51,783 nt of DNA from JANLUX01 sp031366005 (GTDB lineage Bacteria > Bacteroidota > Bacteroidia > AKYH767-A > OLB10). The position numbers and the translations under genes are program-made. The number at the start of each line of letters is the position of its first letter. Position 1 is the first letter of the stretch. Below the pieces are notes generated by a model. That model was not told where the DNA came from and made no database searches. It was given only the letters and a program-made list of their open reading frames with translations. Below, in pieces: positions 41,128 to 51,069 of the stretch. The stretch covers positions 1-51,783 of the forward strand of contig JANLZB010000073.1 in NCBI GenBank assembly GCA_031366005.1. The letters are read 5' to 3'.

Positions 41128-44027
41128 GTTTTGATTTCTATTAGCGGGAGAGAAACTATAAATTCCTTTTCAGTTTTTGTTATTTCAATTTCATTTCTGG
41201 TTAACAACCGATAACGGTTAATGATATTTTCCAATCCGGTTTGTGTTGAAGCTTCTATAGAGCGCTTAACATTTAAATTATTTTTTACTATTAATCTATT
41301 GTCTTTTGTAAACACATCAATGGTAAGTGTTGTTTCCTTTGATACCGCATTGTGTTTTATGGCATTCTCAATTAATATCTGTACAACAAGTGGTGGCACC
41401 AGCATATCCAATTTTTCTTTTTCGATGTTTACATTCATCGTCAGGTATTTTCCAAACCTTTTTTGTTGTAAGAAATAATAAGCAGCGGATAATTTCATCT
41501 CCTCATCAAGAGTTATAAAATCTTTATCGCGATAAGTTACTATGTTTCTGAAAAATGCTGAAAGGTTTTCTACATATTCAACAGCAATGTCTTTGTCTTT
41601 TTCAATGATAGATATCAATGTGTTAAAACTATTAAAAAGAAAATGCGGATTAACCTGGCTTTTTAAAGTATCCAGTTGAAATTTTATTTTTTCTTTCTCG
41701 AGTGTCTGTAACCTTTTTATGTTACGTTCTCTGATTTTTAAATAATAGAGGATAAGAAAGGTAATTAAAATTACTGCACTTATACGGAACCATATTTCTT
41801 TCCATATAGGATTGCTTATTGAAAAATTAAAAGTAGTTTCAGATGCATTTTCAAAATTATTTATTGCTGAAGCCCTTAATTTAAATTGATAATTCCCGGG
41901 TTGCAAATCAGAAAAAATAATTCTTTTATCTTTTGTTGTAATCCATTGTTTGTTATAACCGACAAGCTGATACTGATAATTTACCTGACGTGGATTAGTG
42001 TACCATAACCCGGCAAAATCAATGGAGATATTATTCTGGTGATATTTTAAAGTAGTATTTGGTTTTACAAATTTACCATCAGCCAACAGCATAACTTTTT
42101 TTATAACAGGAACGGCTGCTGAATACATTGATCTGAAGTTTGAATTAAATTTTATAATTCCATTCTGTGTTCCAATCCAGATATTTCCAAAATCATCTTT
42201 AGTAATTGAATTAAGATCCGCTTCAATTTTATCCAAATAATTCTCCTGCGTTATATTTTCAACCATTCCTGATGTGGTGTTCAGCAAATCAATTCCTTTA
42301 TGAGTTACAATAACAATATGATTGTTGCCATCATAAATAATGCTGCTTGAAGTGCTTTCACTCAGCCCATTTACAACTGTATAATTGATAAACTTTTTAC
42401 CATCAAATTTATAAATGCCGCCTTCGAGTGTGCTGAACCAGATATTTCCATTTGAATCTTCGGTGATTGAATAGATAACATCACTTGTCAAACCATTTTT
42501 CTTATTATAATTAATAAAGTTGGTTCCATCATAACAGGTTAATCCTTTTCCATCAGTACCGATCCAAACTCTTTTCTTTGAGTCAACGAACACTTTATAC
42601 ACAAAGTAATTTCCGATTTCCTTTTGTGATTCCATACTTGAAAATGTCACATTCAGAAAATCAGTGTTGCAATCATCAGGCAGATTGCATTTAACCACCC
42701 CGCTTAAAGTTGCAATCCACAATTCATTGTCTCTGGCAGCGATGGATAATACATTTGCTTTTTCAATGCTATTTAAACCGCTTATCTTTTGCTTAACACC
42801 TGTTTCCGGATTTACCCGAAACAATCCTTCACCCATTGTACCTACCCAGATATATCCACATTTATCTTCGTACAGACTTACAATATCAATGAGTTTTTTA
42901 GAATTGGTAATCTGATATTCTTTTATGCTTTCCTCTTTATCAGTTTGTGTAAGTCTTGTCAGCTGTTGATCAGGAGTAAAAAAAAGCTGGTTATTTTGAT
43001 TGCTTAAAATAGTATGGATGAAATTAAGATTTTTGTTTTTTATCTTATTCAAAAATGAAAGCGCATTTCCGGCTGACTTAATCAAACCATTATTACAGGT
43101 AGCCCATACATTTCCTTCCTTGTCTTTTTCTACACAACTTATGTTATTGTATTTTTCTGTTTCACTTAATTTATATTCAAGAGTTAAGCTTTTGTTTCTT
43201 AAATTATAATTTATCAAACCGTTATCTTCAGTACCAATCCACCATTCGTTATCCGAAATATTAATACTATTCACTTGTCCATAGTTCCAGTTTAGCATGG
43301 AAGTAAGAATCTCAATTTTATTTTCTTTGAAGTTGTATTTACAAATACCTTTCTCCTGGGTGCCCAACCATATGTTTCCATTCACATCTTTAAACATATC
43401 CCTTACAATTTCATCAGGCAAACCGCTTTTATAATCGAGTTTTTTTATGATTTTGTTTTTTACTGATGCATTACAAATCGTAACACCCTGATCAGTACCA
43501 ATCCATACATAGCCGTTATTGTCTTCAATCGCTTTATAGGTATAATTATCCGACAAGCCATCATCTTCATTGATATTATACAGGCGATTGTTAAGTAAAA
43601 AATAAACTCCTTCACCGGCTGTTGTAAACCACATTACTCCTTTACTATCCTGTGTTATTGATGTAATTAATTTAACGGGCAAACCTTCTTCAGGATTAAA
43701 AAGTTTTAAGCTGTCATCTTTTAAAAGCGCAATCTTTCCGTTTTTATAACCTGTCCATATCACTTTGTTCCTATCCTGAAAAATTGTTGTAACATCATTT
43801 TCAAATGATTTGATATTAACGGTAAACAATAAAAAATCTTCTCCATCAAATTGGTATAGCCCATCTGAAGTGGCAACCCACATCAAGCCATCGCGATCAA
43901 AATAAACGTCATTGTACTTTGTATCTGTATTTTCCTTGTCAACCAGGAATTGCTGAAACTTTATCGGTTGAGAAAAAGAAAGTTTCGTAATACAAATAAA
44001 AAAAAATAGATTTAAAATCCGCATCAT
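41124..44027 (-). CDS. Two-component propeller sensor histidine kinase (LytS/YehU-like)
   Basis: The 967-residue protein has a signal peptide and about 12-14 propeller repeats of the type (V/I)W(I/V/F)GT..G(L/I) (about 30-630), a Y_Y_Y domain (about 640-740, YQYQLVGYNKQW...), one membrane helix (about 745-765) and a His_kinase domain with SQVNPHFLFNSFNTL (phosphoacceptor His795) followed by VPPLVVQILIENAIKHN. The DxGxG box of the ATPase is replaced by NNLNVKRS, as in many LytS-type kinases. The periplasmic propeller senses a ligand, in gut relatives usually a glycan, but the ligand here is unknown. It shares its operon with YceI and the LytTR regulator. Confidence 0.93.
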   Translation of the reverse strand: MMRILNLFFFICITKLSFSQPIKFQQFLVDKENTDTKYNDVYFDRDGLMWVATSDGLYQFDGEDFLLFTVNIKSFENDVTTIFQDRNKVIWTGYKNGKIALLKDDSLKLFNPEEGLPVKLITSITQDSKGVMWFTTAGEGVYFLLNNRLYNINEDDGLSDNYTYKAIEDNNGYVWIGTDQGVTICNASVKNKIIKKLDYKSGLPDEIVRDMFKDVNGNIWLGTQEKGICKYNFKENKIEILTSMLNWNYGQVNSINISDNEWWIGTEDNGLINYNLRNKSLTLEYKLSETEKYNNISCVEKDKEGNVWATCNNGLIKSAGNALSFLNKIKNKNLNFIHTILSNQNNQLFFTPDQQLTRLTQTDKEESIKEYQITNSKKLIDIVSLYEDKCGYIWVGTMGEGLFRVNPETGVKQKISGLNSIEKANVLSIAARDNELWIATLSGVVKCNLPDDCNTDFLNVTFSSMESQKEIGNYFVYKVFVDSKKRVWIGTDGKGLTCYDGTNFINYNKKNGLTSDVIYSITEDSNGNIWFSTLEGGIYKFDGKKFINYTVVNGLSESTSSSIIYDGNNHIVIVTHKGIDLLNTTSGMVENITQENYLDKIEADLNSITKDDFGNIWIGTQNGIIKFNSNFRSMYSAAVPVIKKVMLLADGKFVKPNTTLKYHQNNISIDFAGLWYTNPRQVNYQYQLVGYNKQWITTKDKRIIFSDLQPGNYQFKLRASAINNFENASETTFNFSISNPIWKEIWFRISAVILITFLILYYLKIRERNIKRLQTLEKEKIKFQLDTLKSQVNPHFLFNSFNTLISIIEKDKDIAVEYVENLSAFFRNIVTYRDKDFITLDEEMKLSAAYYFLQQKRFGKYLTMNVNIEKEKLDMLVPPLVVQILIENAIKHNAVSKETTLTIDVFTKDNRLIVKNNLNVKRSIEASTQTGLENIINRYRLLTRNEIEITKTEKEFIVSLPLIEIKT

Positions 44028-44578
44028 TTATTCCGCATTTCGCTTTTCATATCAGCTTTCACTTCCACTTCAATTTCAGAAGCGATATTTTCATGCACCA
44101 CTTTTGGTATTTTAATGTTATGATCTTTTAAAAAAACTGTGAAATGTGAATCAATTGAAATAATTTCATTTATAATTTTTACTGTGCATTTAATAATCCG
44201 CTCCTGATCCGCACCATGTATTGAAAGCACACCTTTGGTTCGCACCTCATAAGTTCCGGGTGTGCTGAAATCCAGATCTTCAATTATTTTTCCTGTAAAA
44301 GTTGCGTTCTTGTATCTATCACTTTGCATATAATTTTCATTAAAATGATCACGCTGCAATGCACCATTAAAACCTTCAAAAGAATTAATGACAACTGCAA
44401 ATGCAAAAACTTTTTTTGCTGTATCAATCACACCCGCTAATTTATTGGAAGATGCTTTTATCAACTCCAGCTGCGCATCCGATCTGAACTGAACTGTTCC
44501 ATTATCACACCTGAAAATATTTTGGCTATATAAATTAAAAGTGAAAAAAATAAAAATTGCTATAACTGATAATCTCAT
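44024..44578 (-). CDS. YceI family periplasmic lipid-binding protein
   Basis: This 184-residue protein has a signal peptide (1-19, ending YSQ) and the YceI lipocalin-like beta barrel: SSNKLAGVIDTAKKVFAFAVVINSFEGFNGALQRDHFNENYM near the start, with KYKNATFTGKI and IHGADQERIIKC later. YceI proteins bind polyisoprenoids or other amphiphiles in the periplasm. It is first in a three-gene operon with the propeller kinase and LytTR regulator (both junctions overlap 4 bp), which suggests the system reacts to a lipid or redox cue; this is an inference. Confidence 0.9.
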   Translation of the reverse strand: MRLSVIAIFIFFTFNLYSQNIFRCDNGTVQFRSDAQLELIKASSNKLAGVIDTAKKVFAFAVVINSFEGFNGALQRDHFNENYMQSDRYKNATFTGKIIEDLDFSTPGTYEVRTKGVLSIHGADQERIIKCTVKIINEIISIDSHFTVFLKDHNIKIPKVVHENIASEIEVEVKADMKSEMRNK

Positions 44579-44602
44579 TTCTTATGTAAGTAGTGCTCAT
44601 TA

Positions 44603-44610
44603 CAAAAATA
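44603..44610 (-). promoter_or_regulatory. Candidate -7 box of the yceI-kinase-regulator operon
   Basis: TATTTTTG on the minus strand matches TAnnTTTG and lies 24 bases before the ATG at 44578. No good -33 TTTG is seen, so an activator may be needed. Confidence 0.45.
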
Positions 44611-44709
44611 GTTACAAATCAATGTTCCTTTAAGTGTCTTTTTAATCCGGTTCAGCTATACTATATCCCAAATCAGAATATTTGATTTCATCAGGACTTA
44701 CTGCGACAT

Positions 44710-44717
44710 TAAATTTG
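44710..44717 (+). promoter_or_regulatory. Candidate -7 box of the cupredoxin gene
   Basis: TAAATTTG matches TAnnTTTG and ends 39 bases before the ATG at 44757. A TTTG at 44681-44684 is rather far for the -33 site. Confidence 0.4.
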
Positions 44718-44756
44718 TTTTCATAATAATTCTTAAACAAAAAAAACAGAAAAACA

Positions 44757-45383
44757 ATGAAAAAATTTTATCTTATTTGCTTATTAGCAGTTTCTCTAAT
44801 GACTTCAAGTTCTCAAACGCATGCGGCAATGGTTATGGTCGAAGTGGAGGACAATGAGTTTAATCCTTCCATATTTACAGTGAACGTTGGAGACACAATT
44901 ATGTGGTATTGGCATAATCCGGCAGGATATCATACTATTACATCCACCACAATTCCTTCCGGTGCTGCTGCATGGAATGAAATGATTGACCCTACACATA
45001 TCGCTTATAGCTATGTTGTAACAGTTCCGGGAAGCTATGATTACATCTGCATTTATCATTCTTCTATGGGAATGGTTGGCCACTTTACAGCAGTGGGCAC
45101 AACTACCGGAATTAACGAAGAAACAATTCCTTCGATTTCATTTATTAATAATTATATTTCAAATGGAAACCTGAATGTTGATTATGCACTACCTGCATCT
45201 ACAATGTTGAATATTGAACTGTATGATGTAATTGGAAATAAAGTAAAAACTTTAATTTCAAATAATCAGGCTTCAGGCAGACATTCAGAAAATTTTGATG
45301 TAGCTGAATTACCAAAAGGAATTTATATTCTTCAATTAGCAACTGCAGACGCAAGATTGTCAAGGAGAATTTACAAACAATAA
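44757..45383 (+). CDS. Secreted plastocyanin-like cupredoxin with T9SS sorting domain
   Basis: This 208-residue protein has a signal peptide (about 1-23, ending THA), a cupredoxin domain (about 25-115) and a type A sorting domain (about 130-208: INNYISNGNLNVDYALPAST ... LPKGIYILQLATADA.LSRRIYKQ). The mononuclear copper ligands are probably His59, Cys98, His101 and Met106, giving the C-x2-H-x4-M spacing of plastocyanin. It should carry electrons or bind copper outside the cell or on its surface. It is divergent from the yceI operon and shares its upstream region, so co-regulation is possible. Confidence 0.85.
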   Translation: MKKFYLICLLAVSLMTSSSQTHAAMVMVEVEDNEFNPSIFTVNVGDTIMWYWHNPAGYHTITSTTIPSGAAAWNEMIDPTHIAYSYVVTVPGSYDYICIYHSSMGMVGHFTAVGTTTGINEETIPSISFINNYISNGNLNVDYALPASTMLNIELYDVIGNKVKTLISNNQASGRHSENFDVAELPKGIYILQLATADARLSRRIYKQ

Positions 45384-45411
45384 AATTATTTTTCAGGTTG
45401 GTTAGGTTGTG

Positions 45412-45450
45412 AACTCCGGAGCATTTTATCGCTTCGGAGTTTCACTTTTT
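45412..45450 (+). terminator. Terminator-like hairpin after the cupredoxin gene
   Basis: AACTCCGGAGC (45412-45422) pairs with GCTTCGGAGTT (45431-45441) with one G-U pair across an 8-nt loop, followed by TCAC and a T-run (45446-45450). The A-rich other side also lets it serve the opposite T9SS gene. Confidence 0.7.
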
Positions 45451-45482
45451 AATTAATAAGTTGATGCAGAACAATTGATATA

Positions 45483-48400
45483 TTACTGCTTTATAAATTT
45501 TTGAATTATCATTCCTTTTAAAGTTTTCAGACTGATAAAATAGATTCCTTGAGGAAGTGATACAATATCAATTTTGGTTTTTATAATGTTGTTTTGACAG
45601 ATCGCTGTATGTTTCATCACATCTCTTCCCATCGCATCCATAATATTAAAAGTAATCTCATTACCACTTAAGATTCCATTCTGTAAACAGGAATTTATTG
45701 TTACTCCTAAATCAATAGTTGCAGGGTCAGGGTGAAGAAATATTTGTGCATTGGAGAATTGCTCATTTAAGCCAACCACTTCATTCAGTTCAAAATCATC
45801 AATTGAAACACCATCGCCAGAAAGATTAACATCAGAATGGAATACAAACGCATACTTAACATAAGTAGAACCATTTAAAAAAGTGGTGTTATAGATTGCC
45901 TGCTTCCATCCAAGTGAATTACCGCTCCAGGCAGGTGCGCCAAAAGCAACTACATTATTATTGTCGTACCAGTTAATCCCATTAGGGTCATTATAAGTTC
46001 CAAGCGGATTGTAATTGACACCATCAGTTGTGTATTCTAATCGCATTCCATCCTGACCATACTCCATGTTATAGTTAATCCAGAATTTTAAATTTGAGGA
46101 GATGCTGTTTGAGTAGTTAAATACAGGAGAAACCAACCGTGTAACCGCTGCATTATTATATGGAGAGTTTAGATTTACATCCCAGCATGCATTACCTGAA
46201 TGAACTGAATTGGTGACTCCAAAACCAGGCATACCGAGTTCCCATAAAGTACCTGTAACAGATGGCTCCACAATCCAACCGATATTTCCTGCTTCGAAAT
46301 TATCCGTAAACGGAAGTGTTGTGGTGTACACAGCATAAAATGAATAATCTAACGTGTCGTTTGGATGATACAAATCGGCACTCATGCTGGTGTAAGCTTT
46401 TATTGTATTGATGCCAGGTATGGTTGTAAATCCGGTAAGTGTGATATCTACTGAATCTCCCGGCAACAATGAGTTATTGTAAGTAACCGTTACCGGTGAT
46501 GTTCCATTTGCCTGATAAGTCACATCAAAATTACCTGCAGGCGTGTATCCAAAATTTTTAATACGTAAAACTACCGGAGTGTATAAAGGTGCACCAGCAG
46601 CAGCACCTGGTGTTACTACTGCACTTACTCCTACATCAGTTGAATAAGCACTGAAAAGTAAAAAGTCATCCATTGAAAAGCCATCAGCAACTATTGAAAC
46701 ATCCGAAGTAAACACAAATCTGAACTGTAATATTGATGTGGGAGGAAAACCTGCAAGATCATATTTGCTTTGTACCCATCCTGCAGATTGTCCGACCCAT
46801 GCAGGAAGAAAAGAAGAATTAATACTCGATGAAGTGTACCAGTTGATTGCATTCGGATCACCCATAGTTCCTAAAACTGACCAGGGAGCTCCGTTAAATG
46901 AATATTCTAAACGCACTCCGTCCCAACCGCTTTCAGTATTGTAATTGTTCCAGAAAGAAACATAAGGTGAATAAGCTGAACTGAAATCGAAATAAGGAGA
47001 ATACAAATAACATTCAGCACTTGGACCATAGAGTGCATTAATATTAATATCCCAGCAATATGGAATGGAATGGGCATTGGCAGGAATACCGAAACCAGGA
47101 GTACCGAGTTCCCAATTGGTTGCTGAATCTCCCACTGTAACTGGTAACCATCCTACATTGCCATTGTCAAAGTTATCAGAATACAGAGGGGTTATTACCG
47201 GAATCCCCGTTATGGTAATGCAATTACTATCATTAGTTGAATCGCCATCACCGGTAAGAGTTGTATAAGCACATAAACTATTAATGCCTGAAGGAACAGT
47301 AAATCCACTAACAGTTACAATGGCTGAGTCACCGGCAGCTATAGTTCCGGTATAAGTAAAGGAGTTTATTATATTTCCGTTTAAGGAAATATTTACAGGA
47401 ATATTTCCCACGCTTAATGAACCATAATTATAAATAGCAATCTGCCATGATGGAGATGTTGTTCCTGCAGTAAAAAAGTGTTGCGTATAAAGTGTATGGA
47501 CGCCTGCATCAACTGCAATAGGAATACTGATCCTGAAATCATCTATTGAATGTCCATCACCCTGAACAGATGCATCTGAAGTAAAAACAAAACGGAATTG
47601 CATGAATGGCGCATTATCAAAAGCAGATAAATTGTAAGATGACTTGATCCATCCACCGGAATTATTATTCCATGCTGGCAATCCTGAAGAATTAATAATA
47701 GGTAAATTATACCAATTCACTGAGTTAGGATCATTCACAAAACCTAATATATTCCAAAAATTTCCGTCAGTACTGTATTCTAAATTCACACCATCCCAGT
47801 TAGCTTCGGTAAAATAATTTTGCCAGAAGGAAAGTGTTACATTGCTATCTCCGGTAAAATCAAAAATGGGCGAGGTTAAACTACTGTTAGAATTATTTTG
47901 ATAAGCATTTGACAATTCAACGTCCCAGGCATTGGTACCGCTATGGGTTCCGGTAGTTGCACCAAATGCAGGATAACCGAGTTGCCATGTGGAACCGCTG
48001 ACACTACTACTTACCCAGCCTAAACTTCCTGATTCAAAATTATTAGCGTAGGGTAGAGTAACAGGATTTAATGCATAAAAACAATTGAGTGTTGATACAC
48101 CAGTGTTAGCGCAGCTATCTGTTGCTTCTATGTACCAACAAACATAATCACCGGCATTTACAGCTGGTATAACTGCAGAATAAGTGTTAGAAGAAATATT
48201 GTTCAACACAACCGTAACGAACGAACCAGAATTGATTTGGAAATAAAGTAATGGGTTGAGAATAATATTAGTGTTATCAGTAATATAAACAGTTACACTG
48301 TCAGCTGATGGAGTTGATACATTTTGTGGACCTGATAAAATCGTAAAATCCGGTGCAACTAAATCACAAGGTGTATTATTTACATAGTAACAGATCGGAG

Positions 48401-49286
48401 GTGTAGTGGTTATATTATTACAAACGTCCATTGCCTGAATAAACCAGCATACTGTATCTCCGATATTTACTGAAGGCAAATTACCAAAGTATGTACTGTC
48501 AGAAGTATTATTGAAAGGCAAAGCCAAAAAAGCCTGGTTGTTAATTGAGCAATAGAGTAGGGAGGAAGAAATAATTCCTGAATTATCATTAGCATAAGCT
48601 GTAATAGTAGTGTTCACCGGTTGATAAACGGTTCCTGATGGACCTGATAAAATATTTACTGATGGTGGCTGCAACTCACAGGGTGAAGCAAATATTTTTA
48701 TATCATCCAACATCCAGCCATAAAAATTTTCCATTCCATTACCATTATTATCTTTCATCCTAAATCGGATTCTTACAGTTGGCTGATTGGCACAAAGTGT
48801 AGAAATATCAAACAATTCTTGTTTCCACCAGGTGTTACTCATAGTGGTTGCATTGTTTACATCCCAAACAGGATAGGAGAATGCACCAAACCATTTTGTA
48901 GTAGCAAAATTTTGAGAAGTACCTAAATAACTGCAGGTAGCGCTATTTAACTGTGTCCATGATAATCCGCTATTGATGGATAACTCTACAACACATGAAT
49001 CAAAAAAAGATGTTTTGCAAATATGATTGAATTGCAAAGTGACAAATTGATTTCCGCTTGTTGAAAAATCAGGTGTGGTAAGCGTAACCTCAGTTCCCAC
49101 ATCAAAAACTCCATGCATACTGTTAGGAAGGCTTTGGCGGTAAGCATTAGTAACATTAAATCCCGGTACACCGGTACTTGTCATATTAATAGTTCCACTG
49201 TCAAAGTTTTCCATATAAACTTGTCCTTTGCTTTGAAAGGAAATATTTAATAATATCAAACTAAGAAATAATATTGATTTTTTCAT
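45483..49286 (-). CDS. Large modular T9SS secreted protein with repeated MAM/jelly-roll-like domains
   Basis: From the ATG at 49286 the protein has 1267 residues and a clear signal peptide (MKKSILFLSLILLNISFQSKGQ); the 28-codon upstream extension is rejected. An N-terminal jelly-roll-like domain (about 30-205) ends in WMLDDIKIF. Then come two Ig-like modules starting PSVNILSGPSG and DFTILSGPQN. Three copies of a module of about 190 residues follow, with NFE(S/A)G..GW, W(Q/E)LG.P.FG, WDGV.LEYS.(D/N)G, SVNWY/INWY and (G)DG.S(I/M)DDF, joined by CARDB-like linkers. The C-terminus (NGILSGNEITFNIMDAMGRDVM ... QGIYFISLKT) is a sorting domain. It has no catalytic motif and is likely a surface adhesin or binding protein. 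Confidence 0.83.
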   Translation of the reverse strand: MKKSILFLSLILLNISFQSKGQVYMENFDSGTINMTSTGVPGFNVTNAYRQSLPNSMHGVFDVGTEVTLTTPDFSTSGNQFVTLQFNHICKTSFFDSCVVELSINSGLSWTQLNSATCSYLGTSQNFATTKWFGAFSYPVWDVNNATTMSNTWWKQELFDISTLCANQPTVRIRFRMKDNNGNGMENFYGWMLDDIKIFASPCELQPPSVNILSGPSGTVYQPVNTTITAYANDNSGIISSSLLYCSINNQAFLALPFNNTSDSTYFGNLPSVNIGDTVCWFIQAMDVCNNITTTPPICYYVNNTPCDLVAPDFTILSGPQNVSTPSADSVTVYITDNTNIILNPLLYFQINSGSFVTVVLNNISSNTYSAVIPAVNAGDYVCWYIEATDSCANTGVSTLNCFYALNPVTLPYANNFESGSLGWVSSSVSGSTWQLGYPAFGATTGTHSGTNAWDVELSNAYQNNSNSSLTSPIFDFTGDSNVTLSFWQNYFTEANWDGVNLEYSTDGNFWNILGFVNDPNSVNWYNLPIINSSGLPAWNNNSGGWIKSSYNLSAFDNAPFMQFRFVFTSDASVQGDGHSIDDFRISIPIAVDAGVHTLYTQHFFTAGTTSPSWQIAIYNYGSLSVGNIPVNISLNGNIINSFTYTGTIAAGDSAIVTVSGFTVPSGINSLCAYTTLTGDGDSTNDSNCITITGIPVITPLYSDNFDNGNVGWLPVTVGDSATNWELGTPGFGIPANAHSIPYCWDININALYGPSAECYLYSPYFDFSSAYSPYVSFWNNYNTESGWDGVRLEYSFNGAPWSVLGTMGDPNAINWYTSSSINSSFLPAWVGQSAGWVQSKYDLAGFPPTSILQFRFVFTSDVSIVADGFSMDDFLLFSAYSTDVGVSAVVTPGAAAGAPLYTPVVLRIKNFGYTPAGNFDVTYQANGTSPVTVTYNNSLLPGDSVDITLTGFTTIPGINTIKAYTSMSADLYHPNDTLDYSFYAVYTTTLPFTDNFEAGNIGWIVEPSVTGTLWELGMPGFGVTNSVHSGNACWDVNLNSPYNNAAVTRLVSPVFNYSNSISSNLKFWINYNMEYGQDGMRLEYTTDGVNYNPLGTYNDPNGINWYDNNNVVAFGAPAWSGNSLGWKQAIYNTTFLNGSTYVKYAFVFHSDVNLSGDGVSIDDFELNEVVGLNEQFSNAQIFLHPDPATIDLGVTINSCLQNGILSGNEITFNIMDAMGRDVMKHTAICQNNIIKTKIDIVSLPQGIYFISLKTLKGMIIQKFIKQ

Positions 49287-49461
49287 GATGATCAGAGTGA
49301 GAGGACTAGCAATCCTCAATATTACAAAGAAATATTGTTCGGGTACCAAATGTAAATTTCGAAGGAACAACTGTAGTTTGTCAAGTTTTTTTCTTAAATG
49401 TTTATTCTATTAAAATAAAGTTTATTTTTACTCCACTAAATTCAAAACAAACAAAACCATC

Positions 49462-50847
49462 ATGAAAAAAAATTTACTTGTACTTATGTTGTGCATTATT
49501 TCTTATGCACCATCTTTTGCTTCTCACTTAATGGGAGGACAAATTACTTCACGTAACCTTGGCGGGTTAACTTATGAAATTACACTCACTGCTTATCGTG
49601 ATACACTTGGTATTCCAATGGGTACTATCACTACGTTTCACTATACAGAGATTGGCGGAACATGGTCTTTCGACAAAATGATTATTCTTTCAGCCCCTAC
49701 GGTATTCGGTAATGGAGTAGAGGAATACACATATACCGATACAATTACATTACCTGCAGCAGGAACTTATGATGTGTGGTATGAAGACTGCTGCCGTAAT
49801 GCTGCAATTTTAAATATGACAAGTGCAGGAGGAGAATCATTTCACCTTCACAACACTTTTCTTGCTGATCCTTCTAATTCATCTCCTTCGTTTTTAAATC
49901 CTCCCATACCCATTGCACAGGAATTAGTTGCATTTAATTATAACCCTCTTCCTTTTGATGTTGATGGTGATTCAATTGCCTGGACTTTGGATGTTCCGCT
50001 AAGTTCAAGTGCCACTTATGTAGCAGGTTATACTTTACCACCTTCTGATTCTTCAATGCCCTTTAGTATGAACCCTGCAACAGGAGAAATTTCATTTCTT
50101 CCAAACACGCTCGGACATTTTGAAGTAAGTGTATTAGTAACTGAATATCGTGCTGGAGTGGCAATTGGTGAAATACGCAGAGACATGCAGATAATTGTGA
50201 TTCCATCCATCAATAGTCCTGTTGTTGTTACCGGAAGCAGTAATACTTTTCCTTATAGCGGTAAACAATTTGATATTCCACAGGGAAGTGCTTTTACTTT
50301 AAATATTACAGCTAATGATAATGACAATAATCCAGTTGAAATTACAGCTCATGGTGAGTCATTTCAACTCGCATCAAACCCGGCTACTTTCAGTGTAACT
50401 AATTTATCAGGTAATTCATACGGAACAGTTAGCTGGACTCCTGTACTCAGTCAGGCACGAGTTCAGCCTTATATTATTGCATTGCGTGTACAGGAAAATT
50501 TTGGTGGATATTCTTTTGAGAGTGATATTACTTATCAATTAAGAGTTGGCTTTTCTGCAACTTCAGTGATTGAGAATATAAAAGGTGATGTGATAGCAAA
50601 CGTTTATCCTAACCCCAGTAATGGCAACTTTGCTGTGAAGATGAATATGGAACAAGCAGGAGTGGTTACAATGCGTGTGCGTAATTTGTTAGGACAGGAA
50701 ATGTCAAAAATGGATGCCATTAAAGTAAATAGTGGTATCAATATTATTGATGTAAATAATCTTCACCTTGAGAATGGAAAATATATGATCAGTGTGGAGC
50801 AGGATAATAAAACAATGTCAGTTAAAAGTTTTGAAATTGCAAAATAA
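49462..50847 (+). CDS. T9SS-secreted protein with cadherin/Ig-like repeats
   Basis: The 461-residue protein has a signal peptide (1-20, ending SFA) and begins SHLMGGQITSRNLGGLTYEITLTAYRDT, a start shared by many Bacteroidota surface proteins of unknown role. YEDCCRNAAILN near 111-122 has a vicinal Cys pair. Cadherin-like or Ig-like modules follow (FDVDGDSIAWTLDVPL ... and NDNDNNPVEITAHG), then a type A sorting domain (VYPNPSNGNFAVKMN ... NGKYMISVEQDNKTMSVKSFEIAK). It is likely surface-exposed and structural or adhesive. It is divergent from the large repeat protein and has a strong terminator after it. Confidence 0.8.
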   Translation: MKKNLLVLMLCIISYAPSFASHLMGGQITSRNLGGLTYEITLTAYRDTLGIPMGTITTFHYTEIGGTWSFDKMIILSAPTVFGNGVEEYTYTDTITLPAAGTYDVWYEDCCRNAAILNMTSAGGESFHLHNTFLADPSNSSPSFLNPPIPIAQELVAFNYNPLPFDVDGDSIAWTLDVPLSSSATYVAGYTLPPSDSSMPFSMNPATGEISFLPNTLGHFEVSVLVTEYRAGVAIGEIRRDMQIIVIPSINSPVVVTGSSNTFPYSGKQFDIPQGSAFTLNITANDNDNNPVEITAHGESFQLASNPATFSVTNLSGNSYGTVSWTPVLSQARVQPYIIALRVQENFGGYSFESDITYQLRVGFSATSVIENIKGDVIANVYPNPSNGNFAVKMNMEQAGVVTMRVRNLLGQEMSKMDAIKVNSGINIIDVNNLHLENGKYMISVEQDNKTMSVKSFEIAK

Positions 50848-50879
50848 GTTCACAGAAAATCCAAAACAATTGCGAACTC

Positions 50880-50905
50880 CCCTGGTCATTTGACCAGGGT
50901 TTTTT
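50880..50905 (+). terminator. Strong intrinsic terminator
   Basis: CCCTGGTC (50880-50887) and GACCAGGG (50892-50899) form a perfect 8-bp stem with a 4-nt ATTT loop, followed by six T (50900-50905). It lies 33 bases after the stop of the preceding T9SS gene. Confidence 0.9.
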
Positions 50906-51069
50906 GTTTTATGGAAGTATAAGGCGCTGGAATTTTAATTTCCTTTTCAAGATTTAGCCATAATATGCTTAATTGAAAAATGAGTGCTTGATTGTAAAAT
51001 CAAAAATAATTTGAGTTATACTGAATTGAAATTTAAAATTAATAACTCATAACTCATAATTCAGCATTC

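Noticed and set aside
49287..49370. Twenty-eight-codon N-terminal extension of the large repeat protein
   Set aside because: The signal peptide starts at 49286, and the extension lies in the divergent promoter region.
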